Shown piece by piece: positions 50,001 through 59,077 of a DNA stretch of 64,000 nucleotides; position 1 is the first letter of the stretch, and each line of letters begins with the position of its first letter. The translations under genes were made by a program, and so were the position numbers. This DNA comes from Amaranthus tricolor (Eukaryota > Streptophyta > Magnoliopsida > Caryophyllales > Amaranthaceae), in the NCBI RefSeq assembly GCF_026212465.1, contig NC_080047.1, positions 41,094,422 to 41,158,421 of the forward strand, in the 5' to 3' direction. The notes under the pieces were generated by a model. The model saw only the letters and a list, made by a program, of their open reading frames with translations, was not told the DNA's origin and ran no database searches.

Positions 50001-53000
50001 TTTGAGAAGCCGGCGACGAATCATTCCGTCGTAGTGTGAGATTTTAAAGGCAATGATGCCTTAGATTAGTTTAATGTTTTTATTGTGCTAATTGCTTTAC
50101 CACATGTTCAATTTTTAGAAGAGATGCTGTGCTGCCGAAATTTCCACTCACCTTTTTAAAGTTAATATTTAACATTTATCTAAATTCTTTTCCTTTTCTT
50201 TTATGTAACACCCGAATTTCCTCCCATCCTATACGGTTGTGGTTTCGTACAAGGGGTCGGAAATTCAGGGGTGTTACATCTGCTCGCTAAGATTAATGGG
50301 CGGGTGACGGCACAAAAAATAATACTCGCGGGTAAACCTGTCCCCCTGCTTAATTTATAATTATATAATTTTTAAAATTTTTTAATTATATGAGAGATAC
50401 AATACTCCAAGAGTCCAAACTCTAAATCTAGAGAATGATTACTTTGATAGTCCAGCAATGTAGACAATTTGAGTTTTAACTTCACTGCCTTATATATTCC
50501 TCTTGCGTCGTCAAGTGCCTCGTCTATTTAGAATAATTTTGTATTTAGGAACGTTTTGGACAGTGCTTTTTATATTGGTCCCATGTATCCGTGAGTCCCG
50601 TCCGCAAATTAGGTCCGCAATGGCAGACAGGCTTTTGAAGATTCGAGCCAGCGGATAAATTTTTACAGGCATGCCGCTAACCGCTCAAATCCACACATGA
50701 ACACCTCTAAAGTTTATAGTCTTTTCGATCTTGTCACTTCACTCTTTAATATATACTCTTATCTTCCTTGGATATGTTGAAGCCTACTCTTCCTTTAAGG
50801 TCGTATATCTTCCCTTTTTATAATAGTAGAAATTATCAAAGATAAACCGACCTTTATCGATCCGCTGAAAATAGACTCAACTATTATTTATTTTTAAATA
50901 AAATCACTAATTTTGTGTAACTGCTGAAAATAAATTCAACTATTGTTTATACCTATTTGCTCGACTTACAAAAAAGGTTTGAAGATTGTTATAAACAATA
51001 TGTGTGATTATTTTAACAAATATAACTAATAGGTGGGTTTATAAAAAGATATAAAAAATAAACAATAGATGATTTTTTTTCAACGGATCGAGTAAATATT
51101 AGTTTATTATTAGTACTTCCTCCTTTATAATATACATTTATCAAAAGTAAATTAGATAACGGTAACAAAATTTTGATGGTTACTTCATTTGTCTATAACT
51201 CCATATGAGATTGACAGATTGTCAACATATACCTTTTTTGATCCATCTCGTTTACTTTGCAACAAATCTATTTTAAGTAAAATTTCCACTAATTTCTTTA
51301 ATTCTAATCCACACCTCTTCTCTTATTTTATCTATTTTAAGTCTATCTCTATTCTAGATAAGGTTTTCCCAATATTATCCGATCGAGAATACATGGTATC
51401 TAATTCTAGAAACAGGTTATTTTATCCGATTATTGAAACCAGATATTTGATTTGTAAACCGAATTCCAAATTTGAATCCAGATCGAAATATTGGCAAACC
51501 GGATATCTTCATACTTTTAAAATATCTATAATTTTTTATTAAAAATTTTGTTTAGGTTTTTGAATTAATAATATGTACAATTATCAATTATAATTAAGTT
51601 GCATAACTAATTTATTATTAATTAATTTAGACTTTGAAAATTCCAACCATATTAACAAAATGATTTGTTTTCAAAATTTAAAAAATAAGTTTGATAAAAG
51701 AAAAAAAGTGAAGTGAACTTAAATATTTGTGTGTAAAAAAATGTAATTTAAAAAGAAACAGAAAAATATAAGAATATAAAAATCGAATATCCGGTATCCG
51801 ATTTGGTTAAACCAGATATCCGGTATTCGACCTGAATTAAGAATATCCGGTTTAACCCTGATTGGATCATGATTTCACTATCCGAATAATCTGATATTTG
51901 GATCCGGTATCCGATTTTGAACATCCCTAATGCAAAGTCACCACTTGGTGAGGTATCAAGGGACATGTATATGACTGTCTTTGGTATCGATCCTTTTCTC
52001 TCAAGATAAGGAAGGACGTATCTTATACTTCTATTGGAAAAAAACTCACATGTAATTCCAAATGAAAGAATTTAGAAAGAGGTTAACTAAGATATAAGGT
52101 TGATCTGCTACTCCTCTTATTACCAATTAGTTTTAGGATGAAAATTTATCGGTTTGCGTGCAGTCAACTCGAAATACATTACACTTATACATAAGAAAAA
52201 ATTTATTCAAGTGAAATCTTATTTGAATCGTCTATCAGATACTTTTATAATATTAACTCTTTATTAATTAGCTATGCATAATTCAATACACAAAAAATCA
52301 GAACGCATTAAATTTTGTAAAAAGTCAATTCTTTTAGCAAATACGATGAAACGGAGAAATTATGTTTTTGTAAATCCATGTTCTCTCTCATGTTGAGATT
52401 GCTAAAACATTAGTAGTTTCTTCGTTCCAGATGTTGTTTCCACAAAGAATTTTTAAAGAAATTAAGGAAAAGAGAACATTGACTAATCTTGTGGCATATG
52501 TATTAACACTAATTAATAAGACTGATGTTGGGAATTTTTATAAAAGAAAATTAATGTTTGTGATCATTAAAGAAATGTATTAAAAAAATAAGTATATTAC
52601 CAAGGTCAATTTGTTTCAACTATTTTTATGTAGTAAGATACTAAGATAAGATTCTTTATTGGAATAATATATTTTGTGGGTATAATATATTTTGGGAATA
52701 ATATATTGTGTGGGAATATTTTTGGTTGTTATCTTTTATATTTTGTTTCCTAAAATTCTAGTTGCCTAAGTTAAGGTAATTCTAGGGTTAGCTTTGTATA
52801 TATATTGGAGTTGATTGATTAATAAAGTTAAAAAGCCATAAGTTTATACTAATTCTACATGGTATCAAAGCCTTGTTAATTTTTTTTACACCATGATTGG
52901 CGGTGAGAGATCACCTCCACCACCACCAAAAATAGGTAATGCTACAATTTTCGATAATCATTTGAACAGTAAGTTTGATGATAACGCTTGGATTATTGAC

Positions 53001-56000
53001 ACGGGAGCTACTCATCACGTAACCGGAGAAAAATCTTGGCTTTTTGACACCAAAAACTTTGAGTGTCCAATTGGGTTGCCTAATGGTGAAACGGTGTCGT
53101 CTTCTCTTGTTGGCTCTATTTGTTTGTCAGATAAAATCACCCTCACTGGGGTGCTCTATGTTCCTAATTTGCATTGTAATTTACTTTCAGTTTCACAACT
53201 TATTGATGACCTTCATTATATTGTCCAATTTAATGCTTATAGGTGTGCTATACAGGACAAAACGAAGGAGTTAATTGGAACGGGAGCTAGGAGGGACGGA
53301 TTGTATTATTTCAGCAAATCGAATTCGGTGCATCAGGTGAGTGCTATTGCTGCAAAGTCTGACTTGGAGTTGTGGCATCGTCGTATGGGTCATCTTTCCG
53401 AGAAAGTAGTTAAGTTGCTTCCCACCGTAAATAGCAAAGATTATTTAGATAAAGGATGTGAAGTGTGCATGCGCGCTAAGCATCCAAGAGATAGGTTTCC
53501 TTTGAGTGACAATAAAGCATCTAGAATTTTTGAAAAAATTCATTGTGATTTGTGGGGCCCGTATAGACATGTTTCGTCGTGCGGAGCTCGTTATTTTTTG
53601 ACGATAGTTGATGACTATTCTAGAGCTGTTTGGATTTATTTGTTGAATGATAAAACGGAGGTCTTTCGAATGTTTTTGATGTTTGTTGTTATGGTAAAAA
53701 GATAATTCTCTCAAACCATAAAAATTGTGCAAAGTGATAATGATACGGAGTTTAATTGTTTACGTGATTTTTTTCATACTACTGGTATTATTTTCCAAAC
53801 CTCATGCGTGAGTACTCCGCAACAAAACGGAAGGGTTGAGAGAAAGCATAAACATATTTTGTCAGTTGGGCGAGCTTTGAGATTCCAAGCCAAATTACCA
53901 ATTTATAATTGGGGTGAGTGTTTTCTTGCTGCGGCTCACCTAATTAATTGAACTCCTACTCCATTGCTACAAAATAAAACTCCATTTGAAATCCTCTTTA
54001 ATAAACCTCCTATGTTTGGTGCCATTCGTACTTTTGGGTGTTTATGTTTTGCACATAATCAGATTACTCATGGAGATAAGTTTGCAAGTCGGAGTCGAAA
54101 ATGTGTCTTTGTGGGCTATCCGTTTGGGAAGAAAGGGTGGAGATTATATGACCTTGAATCCAAAGCTTTTTTTGTGTCTCGGAATGTCAAATTTATTGAG
54201 GATGTGTTCCCTTTTGCTACACCAGAAGATGTTCATATTGAGTCTCATGGTTTTGAATTGCCTTATGATATACACGATGATTTTGTGGAGTACAAGGAGT
54301 AATTGACAATGTGGTGCATGATGTGCACAATGGTGACAGTGAGGACACAAGTAGTGTTTGTGACCCTGCTACTACCTCCCCGCCGGATGATGCCGGCTCT
54401 ACCCAACAGCATTAGCCCGAAGCTGCCACAGTGCACCGAGACCAGCCCACTGACACCGGCAAAGAAGCAGCAGGTCAGCCTTTGGGGCGTGGGTTTCGGG
54501 AAAAAGTTCCCTCGGTTCTTCTTCGTGATTATGTGACTCACTCAATGTTTGCTAAAATCCCGTCCCCCTCCACTCCATCTTCCAATACTTCTTCAGCTAT
54601 GCCTTATCCTTTAGCATATTATATAAAATGTGACAAGTTCTCTGTGAATTATTGTAAGTTTCTGGCAGTTGTTGTTAGTGGTCATGATCCAAAATCCTTT
54701 AAAGAAGCAATGAAACATGAAGGTTGGCGACAATCTATGCAGGAAGAAATTAAAGCCTTGGAGGATAATGGGACTTGGACCTTAGAGCACCTTCTTCCCG
54801 GTAAATGTGCTCTGGGGAGTCGATGGTTGTACAAGACAAAATATTTGTCTAATGATGATATTGAACGTCTCAAGTCTTGTTTGGTCATTTTTGGTAATCA
54901 TCGACAGGAAGGCATAGATTATGGTGAAACGTTTGCTCCAGTCGCAAAGATGACTACTTTTAGGGCATTTCTTGCTATTGCAGCTTCCAAAAACTGGAAA
55001 CTTCATCAAATGGATGTTCATAACGCCTTTTTGCATGTTGATCTTGATGAGGTGTACATGAAATTACCTCCCGGGTTTGAGAGTTCAAATCCATCATTGT
55101 TGTGTCGTCTGAAAAAGTCCTTGTATGGGTTGAAACAAGCTTCGAGGTGTTGGTTTTCCAAGCTCGTAGCAGCCTTGAAAGGGTACGGCTTCTTACAATC
55201 TTACTCTGATTATTCTCTCTTTACTTATACTAAAGGCATCGTTTGGATTAATGTCTTAGTATATGTTGATGATCTTATTATTTCTGGGAATCATTCCGCT
55301 GCACTTGTTCGTTTCAAGGCTTATCTCGATGATTGTTTCAAAATGAAGGATCTTGGTCCTTTAAAGTATTTCTTAGGTATAGAAGTTGCTCGTAATGCTT
55401 CAGGCCTTTTTTTGTGCCAACGGAAGTATACTTTGGATATCATTTCTGAAGCAGGTTTATTAGGGGAAAAGTCGAGTGGTTTTCCAATGGAGCAAAATCA
55501 CAAGCTTGGTCGTGCCACAGGCAAACATCTTGCGGATCCGGAGGTGTATCGTCGGCTTATTGGCCGTTTGATTTACCTTGCGGTCACTAGACCCGATTTA
55601 GCATACTCCGTACATATCTTGTCCTAGTTTATGCAAGAACCTCGCAATGAACATTGGGAAGCAGCTCTGCGTGTAGTTCGTTATTTGAAAGGTACATCGG
55701 GTCAAGGTATCTTATTGAGTGCTGATAGTGATCTCAGCTTGCAAGGTTGGTATGATTCGGATTGGGCGGCTTGTCCTCTTACTCGTCGCTCTATCACAGG
55801 TTGGTTGGTGTTTCTCAGGTATTTTCCTATCTCTTGGAAAACTAAAAAGCAACCCACTGTGTCGACATCTTCTGCAGAGGCTGAATACCGCTCCATGGCG
55901 GCAGTTACTTGTGAGCTTAAGTGGCTTAAGGGCTTATTGTTGAGTTTGGGCGTGCACCACCCAAAGGCAATCAAATTGTTTTGTGATAGTCAATCTGCTT

Positions 56001-58223
56001 TGCACATTGCAAAGAATTCGGTTTTTCATGAACGAACCAAACACATTGAAGTTGATTGTCATTTTGTTCGAGATGCGATTGTTGAAGGCTTGATTTCTCC
56101 ATCGTATGTCCCCACTACTTCTCAATTGGCTGACATCTTCACAAAGGCTCTTGGAAAGTCACAGTTTGACTATCTTCTCTCCAAGTTGGGCATTTTCGAC
56201 ACTCATGCTCCAACTTGAGAGGGGTATTGGAATAATATATTGTGTGGGAATATTTTTGGTTGTTATCTTTTATATTTTGTTTCCAAAAATTCTAGTTGCC
56301 TAAGTTAAGGTAATTTTAGGGTTAGCTTTGTATATATATTGGAGTTGATTGATTAATAAAGGTAAAAAAGCCATAAATTTATACTAATTCTACATTCTTA
56401 TATACAGGAAGAACTTTTATAATTGATCGTCATTATAGCAGATAAATAAAAACATTATTTAAAGAGAGATCATAACATAAAAGTCCATTGTAAATTATAT
56501 AAACATTTGACATTTTTTTGGCAAGTATGTAAATTATACTAGAAACATTAGACATTAGATTCAGTACTTATTCAAATTTTTTAATACTTCCTTCCAAAAC
56601 TATGTCCAAAACATTTTTTATCCCATTTGACAAAAGCTCTCACAAGAATAGCAATAATTATATTTTATCACATTAAAAAGTCACTAATAAAATATCCATT
56701 TATTTTTTTTTAGTTTTACTTTTTTATAAAAATTAAAAACAACTTTTTAGTTTTCAGTTTCAAAATCATCATATTATTGCTAAATCCTATTATTTTTATT
56801 CATTATTATAAAATATATAAAACATAACTTTAAAAATAGAAAAGCAAAAACTAAAAATACATGTTAATACCAAACAAATCTTTTTTTTTTTTTTTGAGTA
56901 GATGCCAAACAAACCTTAAACAAACGAGTAGTTTTGTGTTGATTAGAGAGCGATACAATTATTTTAGGTACTCGATGCACCTCGATAGATATAAACACTC
57001 AGCATGGTCAGCAAGGAGTGTAATGTACAATGTAATGACTGTATTTCCTTAAAATTACGTTTTTGTCCTCTGTAAGTCTGAAATAGAGTCATTGAACTTA
57101 AAAAATCATGTATTTAAAATAATACGTTTCACATATTACATATTCTAATTAATTTACAACATTTAAATTTTTTATATTAAAACTTTTAGAAAAGTTTATT
57201 GCAAATTCAATGAGATAGAGGTAGTACTTCCTCCATTCCTCAAAGAAGTTCGCACTTGTCATTTTAAAATGTTTTATTAGTTGTTCCCATAAAAAAATTT
57301 CTATTTATATCACAAATTTTGAATAAAAAGATTATCCATCTTCATTTTAATATTTTAAATAATGCAATAATGTTGATGGTACCTACATACTTGTCACCAA
57401 CTTCAATTTGACATTTTTTCACTAACTTTATATTGCTTGTAGTCCCTACGTATTTTTCACTACCTTTAGTCATTGAATCCATATTTTTTCACTAACTTTT
57501 TTAATGATTATAATCTCACCTTTCCCTCATCAAATTATTATTTAATAAAATAATACATCCATTATCTAATAAATTCTATTTTTATGATTCTCGTAAAATG
57601 AACATTATTCGTCAAAACTAACAAATAGTGGGTAGGCTTAAAAAACTAGCCTTAAAAAATCATATTTAAATTTTTATCTGATCAAATATATTTTTAAATT
57701 GAATCAACAAAATAGTGGGTAGGCTTAACGTTTTAAATAAAAAGTGCTCAAGTACTTAAGCAGGTGCGAGCACTATGGGACAAAAAAAGTGAAGAATCTA
57801 CAGACTATAATCATCATTCATCATCATCTATCATCATTCATCAAGATCATCATCATCTCTTAAAAAAATCAAAACAAAAACAAACGATCAATTGCAATTA
57901 TCACCGACTTAAACGCAACATTAGTAATCACTAATATCTTAAAAATCAAGAATCCAGTAATTAATCTAAGTGTTCATCAAATTTCAAGTAAAATTTAAGA
58001 GAAAACCAAAAAGATTACCTTCCGATGGAGCAGTGGTTGCGCCGCCAGTAGCGCGCGTAGCACTTTTTTGAGCTTGAACACAATATGATGCGCCCGAAAA
58101 AAACATTACCACTACCACCACCACAATTAAGCGGCGGCGGCACAAATAGCTTCCGATAATACTCATTAATGGCGGCCGCTGAATAGAGAAGCTGTTTCTA
58201 CGGCTGCTAAGCATGGAAACCAA
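32558..58223 (-). CDS. LRR-malectin receptor-like serine/threonine kinase, LRR VIII-2 type, copy B (complete, 23 exons)
   Basis: Plasma-membrane receptor kinase. Exons in coding order: 58223-58019, 47936-47747, 46986-46915, 46787-46716, 46626-46555, 44997-44926, 43875-43804, 42742-42671, 42537-42466, 42327-42256, 42153-42082, 40201-40130, 40004-39939, 39268-39203, 38491-38430, 37528-37155, 35644-35446, 35354-35202, 35035-34917, 33846-33636, 33554-33323, 33213-33063, 32905-32558. They total 3096 bp (1031 aa) and every junction keeps frame with GT..AG borders. Order: signal peptide, N-terminal Cys region, a row of 72-bp LRR exons, malectin domain (about 437-627), one membrane helix (about 643-666), kinase (about 690-980). 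Kinase motifs are intact: [24 protein letters not shown] (RD type), [15 protein letters not shown]. Lengths and order match the family of Arabidopsis At1g56140 and At1g53430. Ligand unknown. A start at 58166 gives a more typical signal peptide (1012 aa). Confidence 0.9.
34030..34275 (+). repeat. SINE-like repeat in RLK kinase-region intron
   Basis: Shares CCCAATGCCATTAAGTGG, CACCTAG, AAAGAGGTTGTTTTC-like and GAAAGCAAACATCAT-like blocks with 760-1015 and 41800-42055, which lie in another intron of the two RLK copies. The block order resembles plant SINE 3' halves; no clear A/B box or target repeat was found. Confidence 0.4.
35202..35354 (-). CDS. RLK copy B exon 18: transmembrane segment
   Basis: Encodes [15 protein letters not shown] followed by a single hydrophobic helix [20 protein letters not shown] and the basic stop-transfer [11 protein letters not shown]. 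This places the LRR and malectin parts outside the cell and the kinase in the cytoplasm. Confidence 0.85.
35446..37528 (-). CDS. RLK copy B exons 16-17: malectin domain
   Basis: Exon 37528-37155 begins SDFAIKCGG and carries [40 protein letters not shown] and RRVFDILIQ. Exon 35644-35446 continues [36 protein letters not shown] and [10 protein letters not shown]. This is the malectin (carbohydrate-binding-like) domain of LRR VIII receptors. Ligand binding is not demonstrated for this protein. The intron between the two exons (35645-37154) holds no recognised gene. Confidence 0.85.
38690..38812 (+). repeat. SINE-like fragment in RLK intron
   Basis: Contains GGTATGTCGTCTTACGACCC and a 3' tail ATGATGATGATG after GGGACATACCAGGT, a pattern common in plant SINE 3' ends. 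No target repeat established. Confidence 0.35.
40728..40961 (-). repeat. Copia-type LTR remnant with primer-binding site (RLK intron 11)
   Basis: On the minus strand it starts TGTTAGAATATGTC, has a TATA box (GACTATAAATACC, near 40900) and ends ATATATTACA, followed by GGGTATCAGAGC, a Met-tRNA-type primer site. The leader continues to about 40560 with no coding or second LTR found. Its upstream edge coincides with where window base 1 aligns, so presence in copy A cannot be judged. Confidence 0.55.
42082..46986 (-). CDS. RLK copy B exons 3-11: nine 72-bp LRR exons
   Basis: Nine exons of exactly 72 bp, all phase 2, each encoding one 24-residue LRR. Repeats run [154 protein letters not shown]. 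No stops were seen. Exons 12-14 (40201-40130, 40004-39939, 39268-39203) continue the solenoid with [24 protein letters not shown] and [12 protein letters not shown]. Confidence 0.88.
42798..42818. repeat. Poly-G tract
   Basis: About 20 G in copy B; about 10 at the matching place in copy A (near 1773). Unstable homopolymer or a sequencing/assembly length artefact. Confidence 0.8.
43215..43503 (-). repeat. Copia-type LTR remnant in RLK intron 7 (copy B)
   Basis: Counterpart of 2182-2469, with a better primer-site match TAGTATCAGAGCC next to its end at 43215. Shared, so older than the duplication. Confidence 0.5.
43924..44152. mobile_element. Stowaway-like MITE (copy B, RLK intron)
   Basis: Same 229-bp element as at 2890-3118, in the same intron, so it predates the duplication. 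Confidence 0.65.
47747..47936 (-). CDS. RLK copy B exon 2: N-terminal cap with CDC motif
   Basis: 190-bp exon with the family's extracellular N-terminus: [29 protein letters not shown] and CHITAL. Acceptor is TGTAG|CG and donor GCTCT|GTAAGT (phase 2). It differs from copy A by several residues and a 3-bp length change, although the flanking introns are almost identical. Confidence 0.85.
48523..50278 (+). mobile_element. Long solo-LTR-like element, copy-B counterpart of copy 1, 5'-truncated
   Basis: Matches 9311-11096 and ends GGGGTGTTACA followed by the same TCTGC, so it is the same insertion. About 1.83 kb, covering the 5' target repeat and the 5' half of the LTR, has been lost relative to copy A; the join is near 48521-48533. 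It lies in intron 1 of RLK copy B. Confidence 0.8.
49126..49266 (+). repeat. Minisatellite inside the truncated LTR of copy B
   Basis: Same roughly 20-bp TGATAGAAAGTTTA-type units as at 9931-10070, in the same relative position. Confidence 0.7.
51369..51929. mobile_element. Truncated copy of hAT-like element 2 in copy B
   Basis: Matches 13016-13574, keeps the right end (ACATCCCTA) and right target repeat ATGCAAAG. The left end was removed by an ~830-bp deletion that also cut the neighbouring Stowaway-like MITE. Confidence 0.7.
52657..52859 (+). repeat. Copia 5' LTR (copy B)
   Basis: Begins TATTGGAATAATATATT and ends TACTAATTCTACA directly before the primer-binding site. The usual first bases TG read TA here and in both 3' LTRs, so the change is old. 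Confidence 0.85.
52893..56218 (+). pseudogene. Degenerate copia polyprotein (protease, integrase, reverse transcriptase, RNase H), copy B
   Basis: Domains in order: protease [13 protein letters not shown] (Asp-Thr-Gly active site), GAG-pre-integrase [10 protein letters not shown], integrase core CDLWGPY / [16 protein letters not shown] / QSDNDTEF (A has QSDNGTEF), reverse transcriptase YVDDLIISG, RNase [16 protein letters not shown], and an end at THAPT. Stops interrupt it at 53703-53705, 53949-53951, 54300-54302 and 55625-55627; the stretch 54303-54430 before the RT frame is also out of frame. The longest intact stretch is the RT frame at 54431-55624. Not functional. Confidence 0.9.
56225..56394 (+). 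repeat. Copia 3' LTR (copy B), internally shortened
   Basis: Follows CAACTTGAGAGGGG. Lacks about 34 bp between repeated AATAATATATT motifs compared with 52657-52859 and 20461-20664; this fits slippage or recombination between those short repeats. Confidence 0.85.
56400..58018. other. Distal part of RLK intron 1 (copy B); counterpart 20670-22255 in copy A
   Basis: Almost identical AT-rich sequence in both copies, no exon. TACTTCCTCCATTCC (57224; 21495 in A) looks like one Stowaway end without a matching partner. Small indels and a short diverged stretch separate the copies around 57320-57560. Confidence 0.5.
58019..58223 (-). CDS. RLK copy B exon 1: signal peptide
   Basis: Encodes the secretion signal. 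After an Arg-rich stretch (CRRR) comes a hydrophobic core [15 protein letters not shown] and a likely cleavage near VQA/QKS. It ends SEG before donor GGAAG|GTAATC in phase 1. Joined to the exon at 47936 this reads [12 protein letters not shown], the family's usual junction, which is why this distant exon is assigned to the gene. The ATG at 58223 adds 19 residues ([10 protein letters not shown]...) before a second Met at 58166. The second Met is the only start kept in copy A and gives a compact signal peptide, so it may be the true start. Confidence 0.8.
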
Positions 58224-58849
58224 CCGATTTTGAACAAGAGATGGAAAGGGAGGTTGGTATAATTTAAGTAAGGAATTGGGGAGGTAATAAAAATAGTTCG
58301 GTGGAAGTACTAGAAAGTAGAAAGTAAGAATTGTTTATGCTAAATGCTAATGCTGTATAAATAATCCTATAAAATACTCTACTTGTCTACCCCTTCCTTT
58401 CATCTTGAATACCTTTATTCGTCTGTTCATCTTAAAATTTTTTATTTTAAAAATAAAAATATAAATTAAAGTTTTAGAGATATAATCATCACATCCGGTA
58501 TATCCTAGGTCATAAAAAATTATGGGCAGAGTTTGGAAAGAAAAAGGAAGACAACAACTCATATCCATAAAAAAAAGCGCAAACACAGAGTTTCTTAAGA
58601 GAAATTCCAACAACGATTAGGACCGAGTAAAACTGAAGTTAACTCTGCAAGCCTGCATTTTATCACACAAACATGACCCTTAAACATAAAATAAAAACAT
58701 AAAATAGAAATAAATAAAATGCATAATTAATAATAATAATAATAACAATAATAATAATAATAATAATAATAATAATTTGTTGTTGTCCCTCTTATTTACT
58801 CTCTCTCTTATTTACGGTTGTTGTTCCTTTTGATTTTTTTATAATATTT
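58224..58849. promoter_or_regulatory. 5' flank of RLK copy B (candidate promoter, minus strand)
   Basis: About 625 bp between the RLK start and LTR copy 4. A TATA-like TTATTTATA (minus strand, about 58356-58364) sits roughly 135 bp before the ATG. Contains an AAT microsatellite at its far end. Function is inferred from position only. Confidence 0.3.
58728..58777. repeat. (AAT)n microsatellite
   Basis: Run of AAT triplets with one AAC interruption, just outside LTR copy 4. Confidence 0.9.
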
Positions 58850-59045
58850 TATAACACTTTGAGATTTTCTGACGTCATTAATTAATATTTTAATAACTTT
58901 TGAGGATTTTATAATTATATTAAAAATACAATTACGATATCTAAAATAAAGAAGTTCGAATCAAAATTTTTATTTTATTAAAATATGTGAGTACACAAAG
59001 GTGAGTCTCGCAAGAAAATGAATCTAGATTAAATAAATAAACATG

Positions 59046-59077
<32 letters not shown>

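Larger units (their letters stand above)
52657..56394 (+). mobile_element. Ty1/copia element, copy B (LTR to LTR, TSD TTCTT, most of gag missing)
   Basis: 5' LTR 52657-52859, primer-binding site TGGTATCAAAGCC at 52860-52872 (initiator Met tRNA type), degenerate polyprotein, polypurine tract, 3' LTR 56225-56394. TTCTT flanks both ends (52652-52656, 56395-56399). At 3.7 kb it is about 1 kb short of a full copia element. Gag with its zinc knuckle is absent: a short N-terminus ([13 protein letters not shown]) runs straight into the protease. The 3' LTR lacks about 34 bp present in the 5' LTR and in copy A's 3' LTR. The short LTRs suggest an Ale/Retrofit-like lineage (weak). Confidence 0.9.

Noticed and set aside
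58728..58777. CRISPR-like or satellite array
   Set aside because: Simple AAT microsatellite; no spacer-repeat structure anywhere in the window.
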